A DNA stretch of 64,000 nt from an uncultured Oscillospiraceae bacterium (lineage in GTDB: Bacteria; Bacillota; Clostridia; Oscillospirales; Acutalibacteraceae): positions 1 through 64,000 of the forward strand of contig UQHH01000010.1 of the NCBI GenBank assembly GCA_900540865.1, written 5' to 3'. Below, piece by piece: positions 44,719-52,583 of the stretch (its first letter is position 1; the number at the start of each line of letters is the position of its first letter). The translations under genes were made by a program, and so were the position numbers. The notes below the pieces were generated by a model, which was not told the origin of the DNA, did no database searches, and saw only the letters and a program-made list of their open reading frames with translations.

Positions 44719-45153
44719 TCAAATCATTTCAAGTGACGCAAACAAATCGTCGCCTGCCTGCATACTTACATAGCTTTCCCAGTTTTTGCGGTCCCAAATT
44801 TCCACACGCGTACCCGCTCCTATGACGACAGCCTCTTTCTCAAGGCCGGCATGCCGGCGCAGATGGTCTGGAATTAAAATCCTTCCCTGTGCGTTTGGCT
44901 CCGAAACGTCAGCCCCCGCGCAGAAATAGCGGTAAAGCCCTGTCGCTTTCGCAACGGGCAGCGCGCTGATTTTCGCGAGGAATTCTTCCCACTTTACAGG
45001 CGATAATACCTGCAGGCACCCGGCGCATTCCTGCGGCCCGGTGTGGATGCCTTTTGTGACATAGAAAGTATCGCCAAGCTCCTCACGAAACTTAGACGGC
45101 ATGATGATGCGGCCTTTCGCATCGATGTTATGCTGATAAGTACCGATAAACAT
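44719..45153 (-). CDS. mraZ: Transcriptional regulator MraZ
   Basis: AbrB-fold regulator, 144 aa, with two MraZ repeats (MFIGTYQHNIDAKGRIIMPSKFREELG and NAQGRILIPDHLRRHAGLEKEAVVIG). It is the first gene of the dcw cluster and represses its own operon in characterised bacteria. A near-consensus promoter and a candidate operator with repeated GTGCCAC words lie directly upstream. Confidence 0.97.
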   Translation of the reverse strand: MFIGTYQHNIDAKGRIIMPSKFREELGDTFYVTKGIHTGPQECAGCLQVLSPVKWEEFLAKISALPVAKATGLYRYFCAGADVSEPNAQGRILIPDHLRRHAGLEKEAVVIGAGTRVEIWDRKNWESYVSMQAGDDLFASLEMI

Positions 45154-45196
45154 AACAACACTTTCCTGTCATTGACGCATATATTAATGCTATTGT

Positions 45197-45223
45197 GTGC
45201 CACAAAGTGGTCTAAAGTGCCAC
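45197..45223 (-). promoter_or_regulatory. Candidate MraZ operator
   Basis: GTGCCAC occurs at 45197-45203 and 45217-45223, exactly 20 bp apart, i.e. GTGGCAC direct repeats on the minus strand, with an inverted ACCACTTT between. MraZ binds direct repeats with 10-bp periodicity, so two sites two turns apart just downstream of the -10 fit autoregulation. Confidence 0.45.
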
Positions 45224-45234
45224 TTTGTGTTTCA

Positions 45235-45263
45235 ATTATAGTCCATGGGTTTTAAAAAAGCAA
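45235..45263 (-). promoter_or_regulatory. Sigma-A promoter of the dcw cluster
   Basis: TTGCTT, 17-bp spacer and perfect TATAAT on the minus strand, about 80 bp before mraZ. Confidence 0.7.
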
Positions 45264-45415
45264 TATATTTTTCAAAAAAGATGTGACGATTTTTTGAATT
45301 TTTCCGCATTTTTCCCCGTTTTTTTCATTTTTACCAAATAACGCAGAAAAATACGCATTTTATACCCTTTTTCTATGCCCTAAGGAACCATGTTAAGAAA
45401 TGCCGAAAAGCGCAA

Positions 45416-45450
45416 AAAAGGAACAGGCAATCTGCCTGTTCCTTTAAAAT
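45416..45450 (-). terminator. Terminator of the coiled-coil gene
   Basis: AAAGGAACAGGCA and TGCCTGTTCCTTT form a long stem. On the minus strand a T-run follows. Confidence 0.88.
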
Positions 45451-45498
45451 TTATATATAATTCTATTCTTAAATGCGCGCTAAAGTCCCGCTATTCGG

Positions 45499-45960
45499 TC
45501 AGTTGCCCGTACGCTGGCTTGCCTTGAGGCTCTGCCGGGTCTTTTTAATTTCATTGACCTGCGCCGTCATCAGCTCGTCGGTTTTTCTCATGAGCTCTTC
45601 GACATATTCGTTTGCGGCCTTGCGGATTTCCTTGGCTTTGAGCTTTGCGTCGGTAATGATTTCGTTTGCCTCCGTCTGCGCCTGGCGGACGATTTCGTTC
45701 TGGTTGACGAGCGTTTTCTTGCGCTCCTCCGCGCTGCGGAGAATACTCTCGCCTTCTTTTTTCGCGTCGCTGATAATCTGCGCCCTGTCTGCTACGATGG
45801 CCTTTGCCTGGCGAACCTCCTGCGGAAGCGTCTCTTCAATATCATCCAGGATTTCTTTTATATGATCCGCATCAATCACCGATTTTCCTCCGGATAGCGG
45901 CAGCGTCTTGGCGTCGTCGATAACCTCTCTCAATTCGATGATTAAATCTTCTACTTTCAT
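45499..45960 (-). CDS. Coiled-coil protein of unknown function
   Basis: Protein of 153 aa, mostly charged alpha helix, predicted coiled coil from about residue 30 to 145 (EILDDIEETLPQEVRQAKAIVADRAQIISDAKKEGESILRSAEER in segments). It resembles DivIVA-like or ATP-synthase b-subunit-like helices, without a membrane anchor. It lies next to coaD, a position where clostridia often carry a similar small helical gene. The function is not known. Confidence 0.75.
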   Translation of the reverse strand: MKVEDLIIELREVIDDAKTLPLSGGKSVIDADHIKEILDDIEETLPQEVRQAKAIVADRAQIISDAKKEGESILRSAEERKKTLVNQNEIVRQAQTEANEIITDAKLKAKEIRKAANEYVEELMRKTDELMTAQVNEIKKTRQSLKASQRTGN

Positions 45961-46034
45961 TTCAATGTCATTCCTTTCTCATGATTCCCTAAATATTGAC
46001 GTTACTAAGCTTGGCACACGTTAGCATAGCGTTT

Positions 46035-46523
46035 TTATTTATTGGAATAGAGCCTTTCTTTTATTTCATCATGAATACACGGCGGGACGAAATTTGTAAT
46101 ATCTCCGCCGAGGCATGCGATTTGCTTGACAATGCTGGAGCTTAAATACATGTACTCGGAGCTTGCCGTCAAAAACACCGTTTCCAGCCCGGGATTGAGC
46201 TTCTTGTTTGTAAGCGACATCTGAAACTCATATTCAAAATCGGACAGCGCCCGCAGCCCCTTTACGACTGCCGTGACATTCCGCTTTTTTGCGTATTCGG
46301 CGAGCAGGCCGTCAAAGGTGGTAATCTCGATATGCTCGATGCCCTTCGTTGCCTCCTCCAGCAGGTGGATACGCTCCTGCGTCGTAAAGCTGGGTGTCTT
46401 CGAGACGTTGCACAGCACGGCGACAATGACGTGGTCGAACATCTTCGCGGCCCTGCCGATAATATCGACATGACCGAGCGTCACGGGATCAAAGCTGCCG
46501 GGGCAGATAACCGTACGTTGCAT
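46035..46523 (-). CDS. coaD: Phosphopantetheine adenylyltransferase
   Basis: Penultimate enzyme of coenzyme A synthesis, 162 aa. Nucleotidyltransferase motif ICPGSFDPVTLGHVDII (TxGH-type) and the ADP-binding EYMYLSSSIVKQIA (with ISSSxVR pattern) are clear. The start at 46523 overlaps the rsmD stop (TGATG), showing translational coupling. Confidence 0.96.
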   Translation of the reverse strand: MQRTVICPGSFDPVTLGHVDIIGRAAKMFDHVIVAVLCNVSKTPSFTTQERIHLLEEATKGIEHIEITTFDGLLAEYAKKRNVTAVVKGLRALSDFEYEFQMSLTNKKLNPGLETVFLTASSEYMYLSSSIVKQIACLGGDITNFVPPCIHDEIKERLYSNK

Positions 46524-47068
46524 CAGACCACATCCTTGTGACAATAAGTACTAATTTTTATTTTACCATAGCGATAGCTTCTGTCAAGCACAAAATTGTC
46601 AATTTGCTCGGGTAATTCCTCATTTTGTGGACTTTCACATATAATTATGCCGCCTTTATTCATGATTTTTGCAACCTCGGGTAGCGCCTTCTGCAAAAGC
46701 CCCGCACCGTAGGGCGGGTCCAAAAACGCAAGGTCGAACGGCTCCGCCTTCTGTTTTAAGAAAGCAAGGGAGTCCATATTCAGTACGCGCGCGTTTGCTT
46801 CCAGCCCGGTTGCGCTCAGGTTTCTTTTAATTACCTCGGTGCTGTCCCGGCGCGTATCGACAAAAACGGCCTGCTTTGCCCCCCGGCTCAGGGCCTCGAT
46901 GCCCATCTGCCCGGAGCCCGCGAACAAATCCAAAAAACGCCTCTGCGCTACCTGGAACTGGATGATGCTGAACACCGCTTCCTTGACGCGCTCGGCAGTG
47001 GGGCGCACGTCCTCCCCCGTAAGCGTTTCAATCCGCCTGCCTCTTGCGCTTCCTGTAATCACTCTCAC
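46523..47068 (-). CDS. rsmD: 16S rRNA (guanine(966)-N2)-methyltransferase
   Basis: SAM-dependent methyltransferase, 181 aa. It begins MRVITGSARGRR, has the SAM-binding LDLFAGSGQMGIEALSRGA and the catalytic DPPY in LAFLDPPYGAGLL. A GTG at 47068 with AAAGGAG nine bases before it gives the usual N-terminus. It is coupled to coaD, a common clostridial arrangement. Confidence 0.95.
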   Translation of the reverse strand: MRVITGSARGRRIETLTGEDVRPTAERVKEAVFSIIQFQVAQRRFLDLFAGSGQMGIEALSRGAKQAVFVDTRRDSTEVIKRNLSATGLEANARVLNMDSLAFLKQKAEPFDLAFLDPPYGAGLLQKALPEVAKIMNKGGIIICESPQNEELPEQIDNFVLDRSYRYGKIKISTYCHKDVV

Positions 47069-47159
47069 AGCAAACGGCTCCTTTCTATCCATTGTACATT
47101 TTATCGTACAACTTATTTTCATTTCGCTTTTCTATTATCGCATCCGCACGCACGGCCTG

Positions 47160-48992
47160 TCAACCATGAAAATATTTGTAAACCGCCTGCGCGCTCGCTT
47201 TGGTCATGCACGGCGCGCTCTCGAGCTCCGAAAGGTCCGCCATGCCGATGTTCTTAATTGTGCCGAAATGCTTGAGCAGCGCCCTTGCGCGTTTTGTGCC
47301 GACGCCCTCAATCTCCGTAAGCGAGCTTTTGAACGCGCCGCCGCTTCTCTTCTGGCGGTGGTAGCCGATGGCGAAACGATGCACCTCGTCCTGAATGGAC
47401 GAAACGAGCGTAAACGCCCTGCGCTTGGAATTAATGGCGATTTCGCCTCCGCTGCCGGTAACGGCGCGCGTGCGGTGCTTGTCGTCCTTAACCATGCCGA
47501 ACAGTGGAATGTCGTACCCGCGCGCGCGCAGGATTGGTTCAATTACCGCAACATGGCCCTTGCCGCCGTCGAGCAGGATTAAATCGGGCAAACGCCCGAA
47601 GCCCTCCTCCTCATCGCCGCGGTTTTCATATTCGTCGAGCCTTCTGGTAATGACCTCGCGCATGGAGGCATAATCGTCCTGCCCTTCAAAGCCCTTGATT
47701 TTAAACTTCCGGTACGCGCTTTTGAGCGGACGGCCGTTTTCAAAGACCACCATGCCCGCTACGTTGTCGCTGCCCGCAAGGTTCGATATGTCGTATGATT
47801 CAATATACTGTGGTACGGTTTCAAGCCCCAGAAGGCCCGCGAGTTCGTCGAGCGCGGAGGCCTCTTTCCCGGTGCTGCCGCGCTGCTGTGCCAGGTGCTC
47901 CGCCGCGTTGTTCTTGCACATAGAAACAAGGCTCAGCTGCTCGCCCTTCTGCGGGACGGTGATGTGCACGCGCCTGCCCGCCTTCTGCGTGAGCCATTGT
48001 TCGAGCGTGGCGCTGCCCTCCGCGGGCCCGTCGAGTGTGACGCGCGGCGGAAGCTGTTCCCGGATGGAATAATACTGCGTAAGAAATTCCGCGCGCGCGG
48101 TTTTCGGGTCGCCCACATCGGGGACGATAAAATGCTCCCGGTCGCACAGCCTGCCGCCGCGGAACCGGAACACCTCGAAGCAGCCGCCGCTGCCCGCGCC
48201 GCGCACGAGCGCAACCACGTCCTGCTCCTTCACCTTCGCCGCGACGACCTTCTGCCGTTCCCTCATACGCCGCACCGCCGTTATGCGGTCGCGGATTTTC
48301 GCGGCGCGCTCATATTCCATGTTCTCCGCCGCTTCATTCATTTTATCAGTCAGCTCGTTTATGGAAATACTGCTGCCGCCCTTTAAAAACTCCACTGCCT
48401 CGGCAAAAATCTCATTGTACTCTTTATTGGACATCTTACCGCGGCAGGGTGCGCAGCACTGCTTGATATGGTAGTTAAGGCACGGCCTGCCCTTGCCGAA
48501 ATCCTCCGGGAATTTCCTGTTGCAGGTGGGAAGCTTGAAAATCTTGCGCGCTTCGTCTACCGCATTTTTTACATAATAGCCGCTGTTGTAAGGGCCGATA
48601 TATTCCGCGTTCTTATCGGTCGTCTGCTTGCATTCCGAAACGCGCGGCCATGCTTCCTTTGTAATTTTGATATAGCTGTAGCCCTTGTCGTCCTTGAGCA
48701 GGATGTTGTACTTGGGCGTGTGCTGCTTGATGAGGCTGCATTCCAAAATGAGCGCCTCGAACTCGCTGTCGGTAATGATATAGTCGAAATCCTTTACGTT
48801 TTCGACCATACGGCGTACCTTTTCGGGGTGGTTGTTCTGCGAGCCAAAATAGGAGCTGACCCTGTTTTTAAGCGCCTTGGCCTTGCCGATATAAATAATC
48901 TTCCCCGATTTGTCACGCATGATGTATACGCCGGGAAGAAGCGGCAGCTTCATCGATTTTTCTCGCAGGCCTCTTAAATTTTCGCTAATCAC
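47160..48992 (-). CDS. uvrC: Excinuclease ABC subunit C
   Basis: Nucleotide excision repair endonuclease, 610 aa. The GIY-YIG domain (GVYIMRDKSGKIIYIGKAKALKNR) makes the 3' cut, a UVR motif lies near 205-240 (INELTDKMNEAAENMEYERAAKIRDRI), the RNase-H-like UvrC domain (ESYDISNLAGSDNVAGMVVFENG) makes the 5' cut, and a C-terminal helix-hairpin-helix (IEGVGTKRARALLKHFG) binds DNA. The start is a GTG preceded by GGGGG. Confidence 0.97.
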   Translation of the reverse strand: MISENLRGLREKSMKLPLLPGVYIMRDKSGKIIYIGKAKALKNRVSSYFGSQNNHPEKVRRMVENVKDFDYIITDSEFEALILECSLIKQHTPKYNILLKDDKGYSYIKITKEAWPRVSECKQTTDKNAEYIGPYNSGYYVKNAVDEARKIFKLPTCNRKFPEDFGKGRPCLNYHIKQCCAPCRGKMSNKEYNEIFAEAVEFLKGGSSISINELTDKMNEAAENMEYERAAKIRDRITAVRRMRERQKVVAAKVKEQDVVALVRGAGSGGCFEVFRFRGGRLCDREHFIVPDVGDPKTARAEFLTQYYSIREQLPPRVTLDGPAEGSATLEQWLTQKAGRRVHITVPQKGEQLSLVSMCKNNAAEHLAQQRGSTGKEASALDELAGLLGLETVPQYIESYDISNLAGSDNVAGMVVFENGRPLKSAYRKFKIKGFEGQDDYASMREVITRRLDEYENRGDEEEGFGRLPDLILLDGGKGHVAVIEPILRARGYDIPLFGMVKDDKHRTRAVTGSGGEIAINSKRRAFTLVSSIQDEVHRFAIGYHRQKRSGGAFKSSLTEIEGVGTKRARALLKHFGTIKNIGMADLSELESAPCMTKASAQAVYKYFHG

Positions 48993-49022
48993 CGCTTATC
49001 CCCCTTTTCCAGTTTGCTGCAT

Positions 49023-49054
49023 AAAAAAACGGACGGAGCCCGCTCCGTCCGCTG
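49023..49054 (-). terminator. Terminator of ptsH
   Basis: GCGGACGGAGC and GCTCCGTCCG pair and are followed by T7 on the minus strand. Confidence 0.92.
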
Positions 49055-49073
49055 TCAACCTAAACTTATCCGC

Positions 49074-49337
49074 TTACTCTGCAAAGCCGGATTCAACAAG
49101 TTTTACAAGATCATTTACGGCCTTTTCCTCGTCCGCGCCGTCGGCAATGATTCGGATGGACGTACCGCCCACGATACCAAGGGAAAGGACTCCCAGCAGG
49201 CTCTTGGCGTTGACGCGCCTCTCTTCCTTTTCTACCCAAATAGAAGATTTATACTCGTTTGCCTTCTGAATAAAAAAGGTTGCGGGGCGTGCATGCAGGC
49301 CTACCTGATTTTGAACTTCTACATCTTTCACAAACAT
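49074..49337 (-). CDS. ptsH: Phosphocarrier protein HPr
   Basis: Small phosphotransfer protein, 87 aa. The catalytic His is in QVGLHARPATFF (His near 15), phosphorylated by enzyme I, and the regulatory serine lies in NAKSLLGVLSLGI (Ser near 46), the target of HPr kinase. Both residues being present argues for a genuine HPr rather than Crh. It is monocistronic, with a near-consensus promoter about 110 bp upstream. Confidence 0.94.
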   Translation of the reverse strand: MFVKDVEVQNQVGLHARPATFFIQKANEYKSSIWVEKEERRVNAKSLLGVLSLGIVGGTSIRIIADGADEEKAVNDLVKLVESGFAE

Positions 49338-49446
49338 GATTGAACCCTCTCCTACCTAAATTTAAGTTGTTTACAGTTAATAATCCGTTTGGCAACAATT
49401 AAAATTTTAAAGAAAAAAACAGCACAGCAAAATTGTGCATGTTAGT

Positions 49447-49474
49447 ATTATATCACAAAGATGCACTCCGTCAA
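49447..49474 (-). promoter_or_regulatory. Promoter of ptsH
   Basis: TTGACG, 16-bp spacer and TATAAT on the minus strand. A 12-bp word TTGTGCATGTTA lies just downstream of the -10 (49433-49444) and is repeated exactly at 49534-49545. Confidence 0.72.
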
Positions 49475-49609
49475 CAAAAAAATTGTATTTTCGGATTGAT
49501 GAACGATTCGCCATGAAAGATGGTATCGTTTTCTTGTGCATGTTAACCAGAAACAATACTAATTTTTGTGGTGGACATACAGTAAATTATGCTTTAAAGG
49601 AAACAAACG

Positions 49610-50344
49610 TCATTTTTCCTGGAGGTTCTCCTCCAAAAATCTTTTTTCTTCGTCGGTGAGCGCCGCTTTTTCAAGCATATCGGGGCGCTGTCTTGCCGTG
49701 CGCAGGATTGCCTGCTGCCTGCGCCACTTTTCAATGTTGCCATGGTGGCCGGATAGAAGGATTTCCGGCGTTTCCCTGCCGCGCCAGAGCGCGGGACGGG
49801 TATAGTGCGGGTATTCGAGCAGGCCGCTGTAGTGGCTCTCCTCCTCAAAGCATTCCTCGTCCGCCAGCACGCCGGGGACCAGGCGGCAAACCGCGTCCGC
49901 CAGGACAAGCGCCGGAAGCTCGCCGCCCGTCAGGACATAATCGCCGATAGAAATCTGCTCGTCTACATATTCGTCCAGTACGCGCTCGTCCACACCCTCG
50001 TAATGCCCGCATAATATACAAATATTATCGTACGCTGAAAGCTCTTTTATTCTGTCCTGCGTCAAAACCTTTCCCTGTGGGGACATATAAATAAAATGCG
50101 GCCTTGCGCCGGCCTGCCGGCAAACGGCTTCAAAGCACAGCGCAATCGGCTCCGCCTGCAAAAGCATGCCCATGCCGCCGCCATAGGGGGAATCGTCCAC
50201 GCGGTTGTGCTTGTTGAACGCATAGTCGCGCAGCTGGTGGCAGAACACCTCCAAAAAGCCTGTGTTGCGCGCGCGGCCGATAATGCTTTCCCCCATGACC
50301 GCCTCGCACATTTCCGGAAAAAGGGTAATCAGGTCAAGCCTCAT
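49610..50344 (-). CDS. trmD: tRNA (guanine(37)-N1)-methyltransferase
   Basis: SPOUT-class methyltransferase, 244 aa, that makes m1G37 and guards against frameshifting. The start is MRLDLITLFPEM, with DDSPYGGGMGMLLQ, ILCGHYEGVDERVL and the deep-knot YVLTGGELPALVLADAV. The start overlaps the rimM stop by 11 bp, an operon arrangement usual in bacteria, although rpsP and rplS are not here. Confidence 0.97.
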   Translation of the reverse strand: MRLDLITLFPEMCEAVMGESIIGRARNTGFLEVFCHQLRDYAFNKHNRVDDSPYGGGMGMLLQAEPIALCFEAVCRQAGARPHFIYMSPQGKVLTQDRIKELSAYDNICILCGHYEGVDERVLDEYVDEQISIGDYVLTGGELPALVLADAVCRLVPGVLADEECFEEESHYSGLLEYPHYTRPALWRGRETPEILLSGHHGNIEKWRRQQAILRTARQRPDMLEKAALTDEEKRFLEENLQEK

Positions 50345-50846
50345 CGTCAAACATTCCTTTCATCGGGCGGATGGTGAGGAACCCGTTTTTCGGGTCAGTT
50401 TTAATGATGACCTGCGGTATAACCGGGATTAAAAACGTGTGTTTTTCGTTGTCCGTTAATTCGTACACATCATTCGCCCCCGTCTTGAACACATCAGTAA
50501 TGACGCCGTATTCCTCTTTCGTATCTGCGTCTACCGCCTTAAGCCCTATGATATCCTGAATAAAGTACACATCGTCACCGAGCGGTGCGTCCTTACGGTC
50601 CATATAAAGGATTGTACCGCGCAGCAAATCGGCCTGCTCGACCGTATCGACGCCTTTGATTTTCATAATGGCGATATGCTTATGAGGGCGCGACTTCACG
50701 GTAAGCTTGTCCGTCCCTTCCTTTTTGTAGAGCGATGTAAGCTGGCAAAAAAATTCCGGCGTGTCGCACCAGGGTTCGACGCGCAGCTCCCCCTTGATTC
50801 CGTGCGTGCCCACGATTTTTCCAATTTCAAGATATTGCTTGAGCAT
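50334..50846 (-). CDS. rimM: 16S rRNA processing protein RimM
   Basis: 30S assembly factor, 170 aa. The N-terminal domain begins YLEIGKIVGTHGIKGELRVEPWCDTPEFF, and the C-terminal PRC-barrel has DDVYFIQDIIGLKAV, GVITDVFKTGANDVYEL and FLIPVIPQVIIKTD. It is coupled to trmD. Confidence 0.97.
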   Translation of the reverse strand: MLKQYLEIGKIVGTHGIKGELRVEPWCDTPEFFCQLTSLYKKEGTDKLTVKSRPHKHIAIMKIKGVDTVEQADLLRGTILYMDRKDAPLGDDVYFIQDIIGLKAVDADTKEEYGVITDVFKTGANDVYELTDNEKHTFLIPVIPQVIIKTDPKNGFLTIRPMKGMFDDEA

Positions 50847-50909
50847 AAGCGCTCTCTCCGTTTCATTTTAAGCTTTGCCTATTGTAGCATAGCGGGGGCG
50901 TTTTTGCAA

Positions 50910-50939
50910 AGAGGGGAACCACAGGTTCCCCTCTTCCCT
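50910..50939. repeat. GAACC-type palindrome upstream of rimM
   Basis: AAGAGGGGAACC and GGTTCCCCTCTT form a perfect palindrome with a short ACA loop. It lies upstream of rimM and beside the left end of the repeated element, not at a gene end. Confidence 0.6.
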
Positions 50940-51096
50940 ATGCTTTTCTTTTAGAAGGAAACCCTCTCCTTTTCTCTTTTTTAAAGAAAGCAATCCGCTT
51001 CTTGAACTTTCTGATAAAACTTTCTATGTTATCTTTTTCAAAAGAGGGGAACCATTTTCGTTGGTTCCCCCCTTTTGCAATCCCCCTTCCGACGAC

Positions 51097-51253
51097 TTAA
51101 GGGAACCTGAAGAGTTCCCTTAAGAATCCTTCGGGGCTGCTGTAGACATTGTGGTCGCTCCTCGTTTTATGTGCCGTGTGTAGAAGTGATAGTACGGGAC
51201 CGCCCAGCGCCGCGCCTGCGCGCGGAGTACCTCGTGAGTGCGGTACTTGCTTT
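51097..51253 (+). repeat. Inner arm, copy A left
   Basis: Begins TTAAGGGAACC, continues CTTAAGAATCCTTCGG and CTCCTCGTTTTATGTG, and ends with the palindromic CGCGCCTGCGCGCGGAGTAC and GCGGTACTT. It is matched in inverted orientation at 52254-52402 and in direct orientation at 57357-57509. Confidence 0.85.
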
Positions 51254-51263
51254 CTCTTCTTTT

Positions 51264-51578
51264 TCACATGTCCTCCGGCAGCTTTATGTCATTCTGCCTG
51301 CCGCAGCAGGATTTCAGCATATCTGTAACAAAGCCGTATCCATTGCCTATGTCATCGTACGCACTGTTTTTATTTTGGCACCAAAGCACGCAAGCCAGGA
51401 CAAAACGATTTATTTGAAAGTTACGCTGCTTTCTGTCCATATCCAGTTCGTCGTCGAGCAGCAGGTAGTTTTCAAAGCATCCTACCGCAAAGCCGATTTG
51501 CTCCAAAATCTTGTTATCCAGCAAAAACGGGTAGTTACTTTCATCATAGGGCGGCGGTAATTTCAATTCTAAATTCAT
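51264..51578 (-). CDS. Small cassette protein, paralogue 1
   Basis: Protein of 104 aa with no family I recognise. It has NKILEQIGFAVGCFENYLLLDDELD, a middle NRFVLACVLWCQNKNSAYDD and ends MLKSCCGRQNDIKLPEDM. The pattern (I/V)LE(K/Q)IGFA at the start and CG(K/R)QN at the end is shared with the gene just upstream, so the two are duplicates. It starts right after the upstream stop (TAAATG) with GGGAGGAAAATTA as ribosome site. There is no signal peptide or membrane helix. Confidence 0.75.
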   Translation of the reverse strand: MNLELKLPPPYDESNYPFLLDNKILEQIGFAVGCFENYLLLDDELDMDRKQRNFQINRFVLACVLWCQNKNSAYDDIGNGYGFVTDMLKSCCGRQNDIKLPEDM

Positions 51579-51875
51579 TTAATTTTCCTCCCTTATCTTT
51601 TTATTCTGTTTCCCGCAGCTTAATTTCAGGCACAAAGCAATCGTTTCACAAGCGTCTTCTGCTTCCGTTTCCCTGTCACAGGCGCAGAGGCTTGCCGCCA
51701 AACATGCAAGGCAAAAATAATCTTCATACTCAGACTTTCCAAACAGCACCACGTTAAACACACGGAAAATATCAAACGCCCTGCTTGCAAACCCGATTTT
51801 TTCGAGCACGCCCGTATCAAGCTCCGTTTCCTCCAACAGCCCCGAAAGCACCTTTTTTTCCACCATGCCATCCAT
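51579..51875 (-). CDS. Small cassette protein, paralogue 2
   Basis: Protein of 98 aa, homologous to the following gene. It begins MDGMVEKKVLSGLLEETELD, has VLEKIGFASRAFDIFRVFN, a Cys-rich FCLACLAASLCACDRE segment and ends LKLSCGKQNKKIREEN. ATG 51875 has GGGAGG seven bases upstream. It is the first gene of a two-gene unit that ends inside the left arm of the element. The upstream 135 bp are very AT-rich and shared with the divergent RHH-like gene. Function is unknown. Confidence 0.73.
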   Translation of the reverse strand: MDGMVEKKVLSGLLEETELDTGVLEKIGFASRAFDIFRVFNVVLFGKSEYEDYFCLACLAASLCACDRETEAEDACETIALCLKLSCGKQNKKIREEN

Positions 51876-52010
51876 AAACATTCCTCCCAATTAATTTTTA
51901 AATTAATCTTAACATAAATTTCTTTTATAAATATATTTTGTTTGAATATAATATTCATGTAATGAATAAATCAAAGCAACTTCTAGAAATAGTCAAAGGG
52001 GGACTATTAA

Positions 52011-52253
52011 ATGAACATTAAAAAATATGGGGAATATTCTTTATCAAGCTACTTGGAAGATTTGGCCACTCACGCAAATGAAGAAGGAAAAATGAAACGG
52101 AATATTATATATGTTCAAATAAACAGTAAACTGCTTCAGAAAGCAAAATTTATTGCGCTGATGGAAAAATGTGAGCTTTCGCAGTGGATTGTTCGTTTGT
52201 TGAAAGAGAAAATAAAAGAAATAGAAAAAACAGCTGAGGAAACCGAGTCATAA
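52011..52253 (+). CDS. Ribbon-helix-helix-like small protein
   Basis: Protein of 80 aa. The C-terminal part, KRNIIYVQINSKLLQKAKFIA with LSQWIVRLLKEKIKEIE, fits a beta strand followed by two helices of the Arc/CopG RHH fold, which suggests a DNA-binding regulator. AAAGGGGG lies eight bases before ATG. It is divergent from the two paralogous genes, so it may control the shared promoter region. The stop codon abuts the right arm. The fold is an eye-based assignment. Confidence 0.68.
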   Translation: MNIKKYGEYSLSSYLEDLATHANEEGKMKRNIIYVQINSKLLQKAKFIALMEKCELSQWIVRLLKEKIKEIEKTAEETES

Positions 52254-52402
52254 AGTACCGCACCCACGAGGTACTCCGCGCGAAGGGGCGGCGCTGGGCG
52301 GTCCTGTACTATCCATTCTACACCTCGAACATAAAACGTGGAGCGGCTACAATGTCTACAGCAGCCCCGAAGGATTCTTAAGGGAAGCCAAGGTTCCCTT
52401 AA
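52254..52402 (-). repeat. Inner arm, copy A right (inverted)
   Basis: Reverse complement of the left inner arm with about nine in ten positions matching by eye, including GAATCCTTCGGGGCTGCTG, GTAGACATTGT and CGCGCGGAGTACCTCGTG. Confidence 0.85.
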
Positions 52403-52583
52403 AGAAACGAACACGTTTCAAATAAAGAACAAGCAGCAGAATACTTTATTCCATGAAAAAAGCGCCGTTTTTGCAAAAAACAGCGTAAAAAACCAAGACA
52501 GCCGGTCATTTTCAGCGCGCGCTGCGCAGCCCAGCAGCCTGTTAAGAATCAATCAAATAAAAAGGTGTTTGAGGAAAGGCTAT

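Larger units (their letters stand above)
50991..52450. mobile_element. Inverted-repeat-bounded cassette, copy A
   Basis: About 1.46 kb. Left arm: outer flank with ATAAAACTTTCTATG (about 51017-51031), a GAACC hairpin (51041-51075), then an inner arm 51097-51253. Right arm: inverted inner arm 52254-52402 and an outer TTCTGCTGCTTGTTCTTT end (minus strand) near 52420-52450. The inner arms match closely over about 150 bp, for example GAATCCTTCGGGGCTGCTG and GGACCGCCCAGCGCCGC. Inside are two tandem paralogous small genes on the minus strand and a divergent RHH-like gene, all AT-rich. No transposase or recombinase is visible, so mobility is inferred from copy number and inverted ends. Confidence 0.65.
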
